Positions 53,028 through 61,611 of a stretch of 64,000 bases of DNA are shown piece after piece. Each line of letters begins with the position of its first letter. Positions within the stretch are counted from its first letter, which is position 1. The DNA comes from Bradyrhizobium sp. AUGA SZCCT0283 (GTDB taxonomy: Bacteria > Pseudomonadota > Alphaproteobacteria > Rhizobiales > Xanthobacteraceae). The translations under genes and the position numbers were made by a program. The notes below the pieces were generated by a model. It was not told the DNA's origin and did not search any database. It was given only the letters and a program-made list of their open reading frames with translations. The DNA lies in contig NZ_JAFCLU010000030.1 of assembly GCF_018130385.1 (NCBI RefSeq), positions 16,738-80,737 on the forward strand, in the 5' to 3' direction.

Positions 53028-53855
53028 CTAGTCGGAGCGTCCGGCCGCGGCGATCGGCATCTTCTCGACCTCGGCCCGCGCGTTCTCCTTGTCTTTCCGC
53101 GACAGCATCCGCTTCAATTGCGCGACGTTGGCGGCAGCCTCGGCGGGCGGCAGATCGGCCTTGGCGATCTTTTCTGCTTCGGCAAGATTTCCCTTCAGGC
53201 CAACCGCCAGCGCCAGATTGGCGCGCACGCGCGGATCGGTCCCGGCCAGGCTGTGGGCGCGGCGCAGCGTCTCCTCAGCCTTGGACAGATCCTTGGAAAG
53301 CACATAGGACAGTCCGAGATTGGACAGCACCAACGGCTGGTCGGGAGCGATCTTCAGCGCGCTTGCATAATATTGCCGCGCCTCCTCGTATCGGCCGAGT
53401 TGGTCCAGTGTCGCTCCCTGCGCCGAGAGCAGCCGCCAATCGGGATCGTCGGGGCTGTGGGCGCGGCCGAGCACGTCGAAGGCCTGCTGAAAATTGCCGT
53501 TATCCACCAGCGCGCGGCCGTAGGCGGCGAGCAGTAGCTTGTTGCCGGAATGGGCGATGGTGGCCTGTTCGAGCACCGCAACCGCCTGCGCCCGCTGTCC
53601 TGACGCGCGCAACGCCTTGCCGTAGTTCAGCGCCGCGTCGGCATCCTTCGGATTGGCGCGATAGCGTTCCTGGTAGAGTTCGACGTCGCGGCGCGGATCG
53701 CTGGCGCGGCCGGTATCGGCCTTCTCGTCGATCGAACCGGTAATGTCAGATAGTCCCGAGGTCTGGCAGCTGCCAAGCCCCAACGCCAGGATCAGGGTCG
53801 ACGTGCACGCAAAAAGCCGCGCGGCGCGGGATGGATGGGGCAACTTCTGTCGCAT
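53028..53855 (-). CDS. TPR lipoprotein, TadD-like
   Basis: A 275-residue lipoprotein. ATG 53855 (MRQKLPHPSRAARLFACTST) leads to the lipobox LALGLGSC. Four to five tetratricopeptide repeats follow (ADAALNYGKALRASGQRAQA, YEEARQYYASALKIAPDQPL, LSNLGLSYVLSKDLSKAEET). TadD-type TPR lipoproteins assist Tad pilus assembly, and the position at the end of the cpa cluster supports that role. The opposite orientation to cpaE is unusual for an operon member. Confidence 0.85.
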   Translation of the reverse strand: MRQKLPHPSRAARLFACTSTLILALGLGSCQTSGLSDITGSIDEKADTGRASDPRRDVELYQERYRANPKDADAALNYGKALRASGQRAQAVAVLEQATIAHSGNKLLLAAYGRALVDNGNFQQAFDVLGRAHSPDDPDWRLLSAQGATLDQLGRYEEARQYYASALKIAPDQPLVLSNLGLSYVLSKDLSKAEETLRRAHSLAGTDPRVRANLALAVGLKGNLAEAEKIAKADLPPAEAAANVAQLKRMLSRKDKENARAEVEKMPIAAAGRSD

Positions 53856-54023
53856 GTAGCTGGACTCACGGCGGCAACTGTCCAGGAACACTCACAGCTT
53901 AACCCTAAGTTCGGGTTAAGTTGGCCTGCTTTTGCGGTAATCGATGACCTTTGCGGCCCGCTGTGCGTCGGCCAGGCGCGTGCACCCTGCCCGCGCCGTC
54001 TCATACCGGCGCAGCCGAGCGGC

Positions 54024-54269
54024 CTAGTCGACGAATTGCGCGCCGAGTTCGCAGCCGATCCGCCAGGCCAGCCGGCACTGACGCGGCCTACCCTCCGAGA
54101 AGATCACCGTAAATTCGGAAGGAATTTCGGGGTATTCGGCGATGATCTTCACACCGCCATCCGACACGTCGGAAATCATGCAATCGCGCGGCAGCCCACC
54201 GGTCGCGAATTGTATTTTTGCAAAGCTTCTGCACGCCCGACGTTCACTGCTGCGACGATTCGCATACAT
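54024..54269 (-). CDS. PilZ-domain protein (probable c-di-GMP receptor)
   Basis: An 81-residue single PilZ domain. The c-di-GMP contact motifs are present: the arginine block NRRSSERRACR (RxxxR) near the start and ISDVSDGGVKI (DxSxxG). The rest is the beta-barrel ending AWRIGCELGAQFVD. Such stand-alone PilZ proteins change motility, pili or polysaccharide output when they bind c-di-GMP. It stands alone, next to the Tad cluster, but no direct link is shown. Confidence 0.9.
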   Translation of the reverse strand: MYANRRSSERRACRSFAKIQFATGGLPRDCMISDVSDGGVKIIAEYPEIPSEFTVIFSEGRPRQCRLAWRIGCELGAQFVD

Positions 54270-54540
54270 CTCGATCCCTGACCCTGCTCGTGTGATTCAC
54301 CCGATGGAGCACTAGCTTTACCGAAGAATTGTTGGAATTGGCCTATCGCAACGGCTTGCAATGTAACTGATACGTTTGAACTCCGTTTACCGAGCCCGGC
54401 CCTCCGGCTGAAGGCCGAGCTCCTCGAACGCGTCTGCGGCGGCGGCTCGCGGCACAATTTCCGGCAAATTAAAGGGTTGATCCCCCCTCGCTAGGCGATA
54501 GCCTGACCCCTCGACTCGATTTGGCGGAAACGAAAAGCAC
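54270..54540. other. Intergenic region between pilZ and the Na/Pi cotransporter
   Basis: 271 bases between divergent genes, with no supported gene; both promoters are presumably here. I see no confident boxes or repeats. Confidence 0.45.
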
Positions 54541-56229
54541 ATGGGAAGTCTGGTTCTTCTCGACCTGATGGGCGGCGTCGCGCTGCTGCTGTGGGGCCTG
54601 CACATGGTCCACAGCGGGATCCTGCGCGCGTTCGGGCCAAACCTGCGCCTGTTGCTGGCAAAGGCCCTGAGCAACCGCTTTACCGCCTTTGGCGCCGGCC
54701 TCGGTCTGACCGCGCTGCTCCAGAGCAGCACCGCGACGGCGCTGATCACCAGTTCGTTTACGTCGGAGGGGCTCGTCAGCCTGGTGCCCGCGCTCGCGAT
54801 CATGCTCGGCGCCAATGTCGGCACCACGCTGATCGTGCAGATCCTGTCGTTCAACATCGCCGCCGTGGCGCCCGTGCTGTTCATCATCGGTCTGGTCGCC
54901 TTCCGCAGCGGGCCCCGCTCGCGCGTCAAGGACATCGGCCGCGCATTTATCGGGCTCGGCCTGATGCTGCTGGCGCTGCATATCCTGCTCAATACGCTGG
55001 CGCCGGCGGAGAACGCGCGGGGCGTGCGCGTGTTCATGAACGCCATCACCGGCGATCCCGTGCTCTGCATCCTGTTTGCCGCGATCGTGACCTGGCTGGT
55101 GCATTCCAGTGTCGCCAGCGTGCTGCTGGTGATGTCGCTGGCCTATGCGCATTTCGTCACGCCCTCCGCGGCGCTGGCGCTCGTGCTCGGCGCCAATCTC
55201 GGCAGCGCCATCAATCCGATCGTCGAGGGCGCGCGCCGCGACAATCCCGCCAGCTACCGCCTGCCGCTGGGCAACCTCGTCAACCGGCTTGCCGGCATCC
55301 TGCTGGTGGCGCCGTTCCTGCAGCCGATCGCGGACCTTCTGATCTCGTGGCAGCCGGATGTAGCCAAGGCGACCGCCCTGTTCCACATCGCCTTCAACCT
55401 TGCGACCGCTCTTCTCTTCATCGGCCTGCTCGACGGTATGGCGCGGCTGTTGAAGACGTTGCTGCCCGAGCGCGTCAAGGAGGCCGACGCGTCAGGGCCG
55501 CGCTATCTCGACGAGAGCGCGCTGGAGACGCCCTCGCTCGCTCTGGCCGATGCCGCCCGCGAGACCCTGCATATGGGCGATCACGTCGAAATCATGCTGC
55601 GCAAGGTGATGGCGGCGATGATGACCAACGATCGGGCGCTGGTCGACCAGGTCTCGCAGATGGACAACAGCGTCGACAGCCTCGACGAGGCGATCAAGCT
55701 CTACGTTACAAAACTCACCCGCGGCAGCCTCGACGAGCGCGAGGGACAGCGGGCGATGGAGATCGTCTCCTTCGCCATCAACCTCGAGCATATCGGCGAC
55801 ATCATCGACAAGAATCTGAGCGAGCTCGCCACCAAGAAGATCAAGCGCCGGTTCCAGTTCTCGGCCGAGGGCGCCGAGGAGCTGTCCGCCTTCCACAAGC
55901 GCACGATGGATTCGCTTCGGATCGCGTTCGGCGTCTTCATGTCCGGCGACGTCAACGAGGCGCGAAAGCTGCTGGCCGAGAAGGCCGTGCTGCGCAATGC
56001 CGAACTGGCCGCGACCGAACGGCATCTCGACCGCCTGCGCGAGGGCCGGCCCGAAACCATCGAGACCACCTCGCTGCATCTCGACGTGCTGCGCGACCTC
56101 AGGCGCATCCACTCGCACATCTGCTCGGTCGCCTACCCCGTGCTGGATGCCGCGGGCGAATTGGCCGCCTATCGTTCGACGGAGAACGATCTGGTGGCGT
56201 TACCGGCGCCGGTGCCCGGCCGCCCCTGA
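54541..56229 (+). CDS. Na+/phosphate cotransporter family protein with PhoU domain
   Basis: A 562-residue inner membrane protein. Two inverted transport repeats carry the QSS-type motif: ALLQSSTATALITSSFTSEG and WLVHSSVASVLLVMSLAYAH. After the last helix (about residue 320) a cytoplasmic PhoU-like helical domain extends to about 545 (DHVEIMLRKVMAAMMTNDRA, INLEHIGDIIDKNLSELATK). The NptA/YjbB type moves phosphate with sodium; PhoU links transport to phosphate status. The stop codon directly abuts that of the converging LAB_N gene. Confidence 0.92.
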   Translation: MGSLVLLDLMGGVALLLWGLHMVHSGILRAFGPNLRLLLAKALSNRFTAFGAGLGLTALLQSSTATALITSSFTSEGLVSLVPALAIMLGANVGTTLIVQILSFNIAAVAPVLFIIGLVAFRSGPRSRVKDIGRAFIGLGLMLLALHILLNTLAPAENARGVRVFMNAITGDPVLCILFAAIVTWLVHSSVASVLLVMSLAYAHFVTPSAALALVLGANLGSAINPIVEGARRDNPASYRLPLGNLVNRLAGILLVAPFLQPIADLLISWQPDVAKATALFHIAFNLATALLFIGLLDGMARLLKTLLPERVKEADASGPRYLDESALETPSLALADAARETLHMGDHVEIMLRKVMAAMMTNDRALVDQVSQMDNSVDSLDEAIKLYVTKLTRGSLDEREGQRAMEIVSFAINLEHIGDIIDKNLSELATKKIKRRFQFSAEGAEELSAFHKRTMDSLRIAFGVFMSGDVNEARKLLAEKAVLRNAELAATERHLDRLREGRPETIETTSLHLDVLRDLRRIHSHICSVAYPVLDAAGELAAYRSTENDLVALPAPVPGRP

Positions 56230-56568
56230 TCAGCGGTCCAGCGTCTTCGACGCCTTGCCGCGATGCTTGACGATCAGCATGATGTTTCTGATGTAGATGA
56301 TCGTGGCCGCCGCCTGGCCGACGATGATCACGGGCTCACGCTTGGCGATGCCGTAGACCAGCGTCATCAGCCCGCCTCCCATCGAGAAGAACCAGAACGC
56401 CATCGGGATCACGCTTCTTCCGGCGCGCTCGCTCGAGATCCACTGCACCAGGAAACGGGCGGTGAACAGCAATTGCGCGACCAGCCCGAAGGCCAGCCAG
56501 AAATCGAACTTGGCGACGAAGACGTCGTAGAGATAATCGCCCAGCGCCTGGCCGTATTGAATCAGCAT
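56230..56568 (-). CDS. LAB_N (lipid-A-disaccharide synthase N-terminal domain) membrane protein
   Basis: A 112-residue protein with three membrane helices. ATG 56568 overlaps the stop of the GT2 gene as TGATG, fixing the start (MLIQYGQALGDYLYDVFVAK). The family core is QLLFTARFLVQWISSERAGR, SVIPMAFWFFSMGGGLMTLV, and the end is IYIRNIMLIVKHRGK. Such stand-alone LAB_N proteins occur with GT2/GT39 lipid-sugar genes and may help flip or present the lipid-linked sugar. Last gene of the four-gene unit. Confidence 0.88.
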   Translation of the reverse strand: MLIQYGQALGDYLYDVFVAKFDFWLAFGLVAQLLFTARFLVQWISSERAGRSVIPMAFWFFSMGGGLMTLVYGIAKREPVIIVGQAAATIIYIRNIMLIVKHRGKASKTLDR

Positions 56569-57311
56569 CAGAGAACCTCGGTCACAGCGGGCGTCGGCTT
56601 CTTGCGGCGGATCAGCCACCACACGCCGGCAAGATCCATGATCCCGATCCATAGCCGGTCAAAGAAGCCGTAATTGGACACGCCGGAATGGCGCGGGCGG
56701 TCGATCACGTCGACATAGGCGATGTCAAAGCCTTCGCGGCGTACCAGCGCCGGCAGGAATCGATGCAGACCATCAAAATAAGGCATCGAGAGGAACACCT
56801 CGCGCGGGAACGCCTTCAGCCCGCAGCCGGTGTCGCGGGTGCCGTCGCGCAGGATCGCATTGCGCACGCCGTTGGCGATCCTTGACTGCAGTTTCTTGAA
56901 ACCGGTGTCCTTGCGCCCGACCCGCTGGCCGGCCGCGAGGCCGACGCGCCCGCCGCCGTTTTCGACCGCCGCGATCAGGTCCGGCAGGAACACCGGATTG
57001 TTCTGGCCGTCGCCATCCAGCGTCGCCACGATGGCGCCGCGCGCGGCCCGCACCCCGCTGCGCACCGCCGCCGATTGCCCGGAAGAATGGGCGTGTTTGA
57101 GTTGCCGGAGCTGACGGTGCTGCTTCATCAGATCAGCCAGCCGTCCGGCGGTCGCGTCCGTCGAGCCGTCGTTGACATAGATGATTTCGTAGACCCATCG
57201 GCCATCGAGCGCGCTGACGATTTCCGCAACCAGCGGCGCGACGTTCTCCGCTTCGTTGCGCACCGGCACAACGATGGAAACGGCGACCGCGTCTGTGTCG
57301 GAAGGTGTCAA
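56568..57311 (-). CDS. Family 2 glycosyltransferase, dolichyl-phosphate-mannose-synthase/ArnC type
   Basis: A soluble or membrane-associated GT2 of about 247 residues that puts a sugar on a polyprenyl phosphate. The GT-A fold reads VSIVVPVRNEAENVAPLVAE, IIYVNDGSTDATAGRLADLM, VATLDGDGQNNP (the DxD-type metal site) and DTGCGLKAFPREVF. No ATG fits the start; the TTG at 57311 (LTPSDTDAVAVSIVV) is the best choice, and the longer upstream frame runs through the PAP2 gene end. It has no extra C-terminal helices like full ArnC. It overlaps the LAB_N start. Confidence 0.88.
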   Translation of the reverse strand: MTPSDTDAVAVSIVVPVRNEAENVAPLVAEIVSALDGRWVYEIIYVNDGSTDATAGRLADLMKQHRQLRQLKHAHSSGQSAAVRSGVRAARGAIVATLDGDGQNNPVFLPDLIAAVENGGGRVGLAAGQRVGRKDTGFKKLQSRIANGVRNAILRDGTRDTGCGLKAFPREVFLSMPYFDGLHRFLPALVRREGFDIAYVDVIDRPRHSGVSNYGFFDRLWIGIMDLAGVWWLIRRKKPTPAVTEVL

Positions 57312-57382
57312 ATCGGCACTCGTCTGGTTGGTTTGGGAGAACCCGGAACCGGGTGTATCGGGCCGTCGGGCGGCGTCCGCTT

Positions 57383-58228
57383 TTATGGGGCCAAAGCGCC
57401 GCGGGCAACCCTTTTGAGGCGCCCGGACGAGGGCCCGACAAGGGCCACGATGCTGCCGTCGCGCTGGATCGCAAATCCGAGCCGCCGGGCCGCAAACCAG
57501 TATCGCACGAACATCGTACCGACGATCCCGACCATCGCGCCGGCCACGACGTCGCTCGGATGATGGGCCAGCAGCACCAGACGGGTCGCCGCGATGATCA
57601 GGGCATAGACGGCCATCGCAACACGAGCCTGGGGCCATACGGCCGACACGGCCAAGGCGAGCGCAAAGGCGGTCGTGGCATGCCCGGACGGGAAACTGTA
57701 ATAGGCCGGGTTTCCCGCAAAATGCGAGAAGTGAAAGGCGTCGGCCTCGCCGCCGACAAAGGGCCGGCCGCGGCCGATACTGTATTTCAGCACTTCAGTG
57801 ACCAGATTGGACACGGCGACCGCGCAGAAAATGAACTGCAGCCGCGTTCCAAGACCAAGCAACAGCGAACGCTGGATGCCGCGCAAGGCCGGCGAGACGA
57901 TCGCGACCGCGATCAGCAATCCCCCCAACACCGCCAGCACATATTCGTCCTTGCCGAAATCGGTGAGAATGCGAACCCACCACAGCGACGGGGTGCCGCG
58001 TTTCGGCATCTGGGCGATTTCCCACGCGTCGATCGCGTACATCAGCACGATGATCGCTGCACCGAGACCGGCCGACAGCCACAACACGTGTCGCGGCGCC
58101 CGCCGCGCCGCCTCGGCGCGCCGTGAATGCGACGGCGAGCGCACGAGTTGCGCCAGCGACAACCACGCCAGCTTCGCGAAGCGCGAAGCATAATTTTGGG
58201 ATTCGCCAACCACGGAGTTTGCGGACAT
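57383..58228 (-). CDS. PAP2-family membrane phosphatase
   Basis: A 281-residue protein with about six helices. ATG 58228 (MSANSVVGESQNYASRFAKL) lies one base after the GT39 stop. All three phosphatase motifs are seen: KYSIGRGRP, SFPSGHATTA, and TRLVLLAHHPSDVVAG. It probably removes phosphate from lipid A or from polyprenyl pyrophosphate in the periplasm, working with the flanking glycosyltransferases. LpxE-like action on lipid A is one option; the family also includes undecaprenyl pyrophosphatases. Confidence 0.9.
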   Translation of the reverse strand: MSANSVVGESQNYASRFAKLAWLSLAQLVRSPSHSRRAEAARRAPRHVLWLSAGLGAAIIVLMYAIDAWEIAQMPKRGTPSLWWVRILTDFGKDEYVLAVLGGLLIAVAIVSPALRGIQRSLLLGLGTRLQFIFCAVAVSNLVTEVLKYSIGRGRPFVGGEADAFHFSHFAGNPAYYSFPSGHATTAFALALAVSAVWPQARVAMAVYALIIAATRLVLLAHHPSDVVAGAMVGIVGTMFVRYWFAARRLGFAIQRDGSIVALVGPSSGRLKRVARGALAP

Positions 58229-58229
58229 T

Positions 58230-59972
58230 CTACTCCGTGCCTTCCGAGCGGAAGATGGCGATCTCGATCGCCTTTCCTTGCGAGATGTTATAGCCCTCGA
58301 TCCGCTTCGCCACATTGTAGCGCAGCCCGATCGCTTCGGCGCGCTGAACGAAGGCGCGTTCGGTGCGCGATTCCACCAGCGCGAAGCGGCAACTGCCCTG
58401 CCCGAGGAAATCGGCGGCGCCCGATCCGTCGGTGAGCAACGTGCTGGTGCCGGTCATGAAGACCAGGCTGGGCTCGTGAAAACCGGCTGCCGCGGCCCTT
58501 GGCCCGACGCAGACCACGTTGCGAAGCGCACGCGCGACCTCCGCGCTCGGAAACATCGTGGTCAGCGACGGCATGACGACGCCGTAGATTCCGACCGCCA
58601 GAAACATCGCCGCAATCACCGCATTCAACAGCGAGCGCTCGGCGCGGCTGTCCTCGAACATCCACCACGCGATCAGGCCGAAGATCATCGCCGCCGCCAG
58701 GAACGGCCAGGCCGGAAAGGCGGGGTAATGCGTCAGCTTGATGGCTCCGATGACGGCGATCACGGATGCCCCCGCCGGAATGACAAACCACCAGGCCGCA
58801 CCGCGCATCAGCCAGGACCGCGACAGCACGCGGCGCTCCAGCGCGCCGGCGGTGAGGATCGCAATCGCCGGATAGAGCGGCAGCACGTAGTGCGGCAGCT
58901 TGGTCAGCACCAGTTCGAACACGATCCAGGACGGGACCAGCCACGCCAGCAGATATTGCGCGCCGGGCTCCCGCCGCGCACGCCATACCGCCGGCGCCGC
59001 CATCCCCGCCAGCGCCGCACCCGGCCAGAACGTGACCCAGAACAGCAGCAGATAGAGGCCGGGCGGTGCGCCGTGGGATTCCTGCGCGCCGAGCTTGCTC
59101 AGCATGTCGCCGCCGAGCGAATTGGAGAAGAACGCCTCGCCCGCGCGCCAGAAGATCGCGACGAACCATGGCAGCACCAGCACCAGCGTCCACATCAGCC
59201 CCCAGACCGGGCGTAGCCGCCACAGCCATGCCGCCGAGCGGTCTAGGATCGCCAGCGCCAGGATGGTCAGCCCGACGAACATCAGGATCAACGGCCCCTT
59301 GAGCAGGATGCCGCCGGCCAGCGCGGTCCAGAAGATCGCGGGCACGCTCCAGGGCGGATGCACCGGATCCTCGCCGCGTTGCCAGGTGAGATACACCCGC
59401 GCCATCGCCCCCATCGCGGCGACTACGGTCAACAGCAGCATCGCGTCCGTTTTGGCGAGCCGGGCTTCGGCGCCGAGCAGGACAGAACTGCACATCATCA
59501 GCGCCGCCAGCGCGGCCCCGCGCCGCGTGACGAAGGCGAGCGCCGTCCAGTAGGTCAACAGAACGGCGCCGATGGCGCCGATCAGGGAGGGAATCCGGTA
59601 GAGCCAGATGCGCAACTGCGCCCGCGGCAGGCCGAGCGACGAGGCGGTTTCGACCACGGCGGCCTGTAGCCAGTAGATGCCGACCGGCTTCTTGTAGCGG
59701 ACGTCGTCCTGAAAACGGATGTCGACGAAATCGCCGCTTTCGACCATCTGCTTGGTGGCCTGCGCGAACCGCGCCTCGTCGCGGTCGATCGCCGGAATAT
59801 TGAAGAAGCCGGGCAAGAACAGCACGATGCCGCAGAGCACCAGGAACACGATGGCGCGAAAATGGTTTGCTGTCGCGAAGTCGAACGCCGCGATCAGCCT
59901 GCGGCTGGAATTCGCAGGTTTTACAGGCTGTTGGCCAGCTCCAAAGCGCGGGGGTTGCAGGGTTTCAGCCAT
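58230..59972 (-). CDS. Family 39 glycosyltransferase (ArnT/PMT-like)
   Basis: A 580-residue integral membrane transferase with about 12 helices. The N-terminal signature is IPAIDRDEARFAQATKQMVE (the catalytic acidic DE-type loop), then RYKKPVGIYWLQAAVVETAS and PRAQLRIWLYRIPSL. Such enzymes move a sugar from polyprenyl phosphate to lipid A or another periplasmic target. It is the first gene of the GT39, PAP2, GT2, LAB_N unit and probably uses the lipid-linked sugar made by the GT2. The sugar and acceptor are not shown by sequence. Confidence 0.92.
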   Translation of the reverse strand: MAETLQPPRFGAGQQPVKPANSSRRLIAAFDFATANHFRAIVFLVLCGIVLFLPGFFNIPAIDRDEARFAQATKQMVESGDFVDIRFQDDVRYKKPVGIYWLQAAVVETASSLGLPRAQLRIWLYRIPSLIGAIGAVLLTYWTALAFVTRRGAALAALMMCSSVLLGAEARLAKTDAMLLLTVVAAMGAMARVYLTWQRGEDPVHPPWSVPAIFWTALAGGILLKGPLILMFVGLTILALAILDRSAAWLWRLRPVWGLMWTLVLVLPWFVAIFWRAGEAFFSNSLGGDMLSKLGAQESHGAPPGLYLLLFWVTFWPGAALAGMAAPAVWRARREPGAQYLLAWLVPSWIVFELVLTKLPHYVLPLYPAIAILTAGALERRVLSRSWLMRGAAWWFVIPAGASVIAVIGAIKLTHYPAFPAWPFLAAAMIFGLIAWWMFEDSRAERSLLNAVIAAMFLAVGIYGVVMPSLTTMFPSAEVARALRNVVCVGPRAAAAGFHEPSLVFMTGTSTLLTDGSGAADFLGQGSCRFALVESRTERAFVQRAEAIGLRYNVAKRIEGYNISQGKAIEIAIFRSEGTE

Positions 59973-60050
59973 CTTGTTCGCATACGATGAAACCGCACTG
60001 CAAACAACACCACAGATCCGCCTAACCTGTGGTCGCTGGACGCTTTTTTG

Positions 60051-60355
60051 TCACTGTATCCGGATCACGACGGTATCGGCGGCCCCCGTCGCGTCGATCA
60101 CCGTCAGGCGGGCAAAACCTGGCCCGGGCGGATCGACCAGGCGCTGGCGCCGGCTGTCGATTTCGCCGACCGAGGCGCCGTTCAGCATGATGGTCAGCGG
60201 CAGCACGCCGCCCGCCACCTTGACCGGCATCGGCGCGGCCTGCCCGCCACCTGAACGGTCGACGTCGATCCGCGAGCCGTTCAGCGGAAACTGGATGCGC
60301 GGCATCTGATCGTTGCCGGTGCGGATCAGTTCGCCGACGGGGCGGAAGCGCCGCA
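60051..60355. repeat. Left copy of the pbpC-end direct repeat
   Basis: Positions 60091-60355 match 63736-64000 with one difference (60256 C versus 63901 T). The outer 40 bases (60051-60090) differ at several sites. The right copy leaves the window, so the full repeat is longer; by gene content it could reach about 60569. Confidence 0.9.
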
Positions 60356-60569
60356 ACGGCAACGGCAGCTTGGCGTTGCCAGCGATCAGCGCACCCTTCG
60401 GCGCCTTCGGCAGTGCCGCCGGGATCTTGCCGGTGCGCGCAAACGCGTCGAACAGGATCGGGGCTGCGGCGGTGCGGCCGACCAGGCCCGGCACCGGCGC
60501 GCCGTCGGGACGCCCGACCCACCCGCCAATGGTGATGCGGCCATCGAAACCGACCGACCACGCGTCGCG
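60051..60569 (-). pseudogene. pbpC: 5'-truncated remnant of pbpC (PBP1C C-terminus)
   Basis: The minus-strand frame reads RDAWSVGFDGRITIGGWVGR, then PDGAPVPGLVGRTAAAPILF, and ends with the PBP1C C-terminal domain (FPLNGSRIDVDRSGGGQAAP, TVIDATGAADTVVIRIQ). Upstream of RDAW the similarity breaks off around 60570, and a TGA stops the frame at 60601. The glycosyltransferase domain and the transpeptidase SxxK and KTG motifs are absent, so it cannot be an enzyme. It is the left copy of a duplicated gene end flanking the defence genes. Confidence 0.85.
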
Positions 60570-60667
60570 GGCCGGCTCTGCCTGATCGAGGCGTTTGGAT
60601 CAACCTTCGTTCCGGTTCCGCTTATTGAGTTCGCGAAATAGATGCCGGCGAGACCGAAACAAAAGCG

Positions 60668-61504
60668 TCACGCGGATCGCTGAACACAAAAGTTCACAAA
60701 CGCGCTGCAAGCAACAATCATAAACTTGGCTTCCGCCTCATCGATGTTGCTGGCTTCGGTTAAGGAATGACGGATGCCGCCTTCATCGCTGGTGTAGCCA
60801 TAGAGTTTGCTCATCGCATCTTTAAGCGCAGGGTGCATTGGTATCTTGTCGTTGATGACTTTCAAGGCATCGCCAAGCGTAGCCTTGGGGTTATCGGCTA
60901 TAACTCGCGCTATCGACTCGACCGCGCTAATGGACTCCTTGATGCTGTTCCGGTAGTCCGGTTGAGGTTTTCGGGAAAACAGAACTATTGCAGTCTGTAT
61001 GTGCTCCCGTGCAGCGGAAAACCGGGATGGCAAAGAAGCAGCGGCAGCGACCTCGCGAATCTCTACGGGATCGGTAATCGGTACGAACTTATTTTCGATT
61101 ATGCGGTATCCAGATTTCTCGCGCCCTAAAAAGAATGAAACTCGCCTCGCAAAACCCGAACTCTCTTCGAGTGATAAGAGAAATTCCAAAAGATTATAAA
61201 CGTCGTACCATTCAGCTCCGTAAAACCATCCTTTCAACCTCTCCATCACCCTGGGTGAAGTTAGGGGAATTTCGTCGCTCGTCTCTTTAAGGACATTTAC
61301 GTAAATGCCTCGCACCACCCTTTCAAACTTCTTATTGCCGGCGAGATAATGCTGATTAGTTGCTAGAGGAAATTCAAGGCACGCTTGCCATAAGCCATTC
61401 CTCAAATCGTCATCAATGCCATCGACCTGAAGGACGGTCTTTGGTTTTGTAATGCCCAAGCGATCCGAAAACGACAATTGAAATGCTCCAACCGAAGGCC
61501 CCAA
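60668..61504 (-). CDS. AbiJ-NTD4-like putative abortive-infection protein
   Basis: A 278-residue cytoplasmic protein. The N-terminus LSFSDRLGITKPKTVLQVDG and IDDDLRNGLWQACLEF matches the AbiJ N-terminal domain 4 pattern (FSxRxGxxxxxxxxQxxxxDxxLRNxLW). The C-terminal part (about residues 170-278) has SISAVESIARVIADNPKATL and YTSDEGGIRHSLTEASNIDE, a helical HEPN-like domain found in related Abi proteins. HEPN proteins often cleave RNA, but the usual RxxxxH is not obvious; GIRHSL is the nearest. It lies 107 bases downstream of the deaminase on the same strand and is probably co-transcribed. Base composition is clearly more AT-rich than in neighbouring genes, suggesting transfer. Confidence 0.75.
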   Translation of the reverse strand: MGPSVGAFQLSFSDRLGITKPKTVLQVDGIDDDLRNGLWQACLEFPLATNQHYLAGNKKFERVVRGIYVNVLKETSDEIPLTSPRVMERLKGWFYGAEWYDVYNLLEFLLSLEESSGFARRVSFFLGREKSGYRIIENKFVPITDPVEIREVAAAASLPSRFSAAREHIQTAIVLFSRKPQPDYRNSIKESISAVESIARVIADNPKATLGDALKVINDKIPMHPALKDAMSKLYGYTSDEGGIRHSLTEASNIDEAEAKFMIVACSAFVNFCVQRSA

Positions 61505-61611
61505 TCAGAAAAATCGCGGCAAGCCGCCTTGGCCAGTAATCGCCGCCATCCGGCTTGTTGCCAGTTCCCTGTTGGGGCTGCTCGCCGTCGCCGGCGCCGC
61601 TGCAACGAACA

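Noticed and set aside
59719..60309. Plus-strand frame spanning the GT39 start and pbpC remnant
   Set aside because: It is antisense to two recognisable genes and has no domain signature; a near-identical piece recurs at 63511-63954 only because the pbpC end is duplicated.
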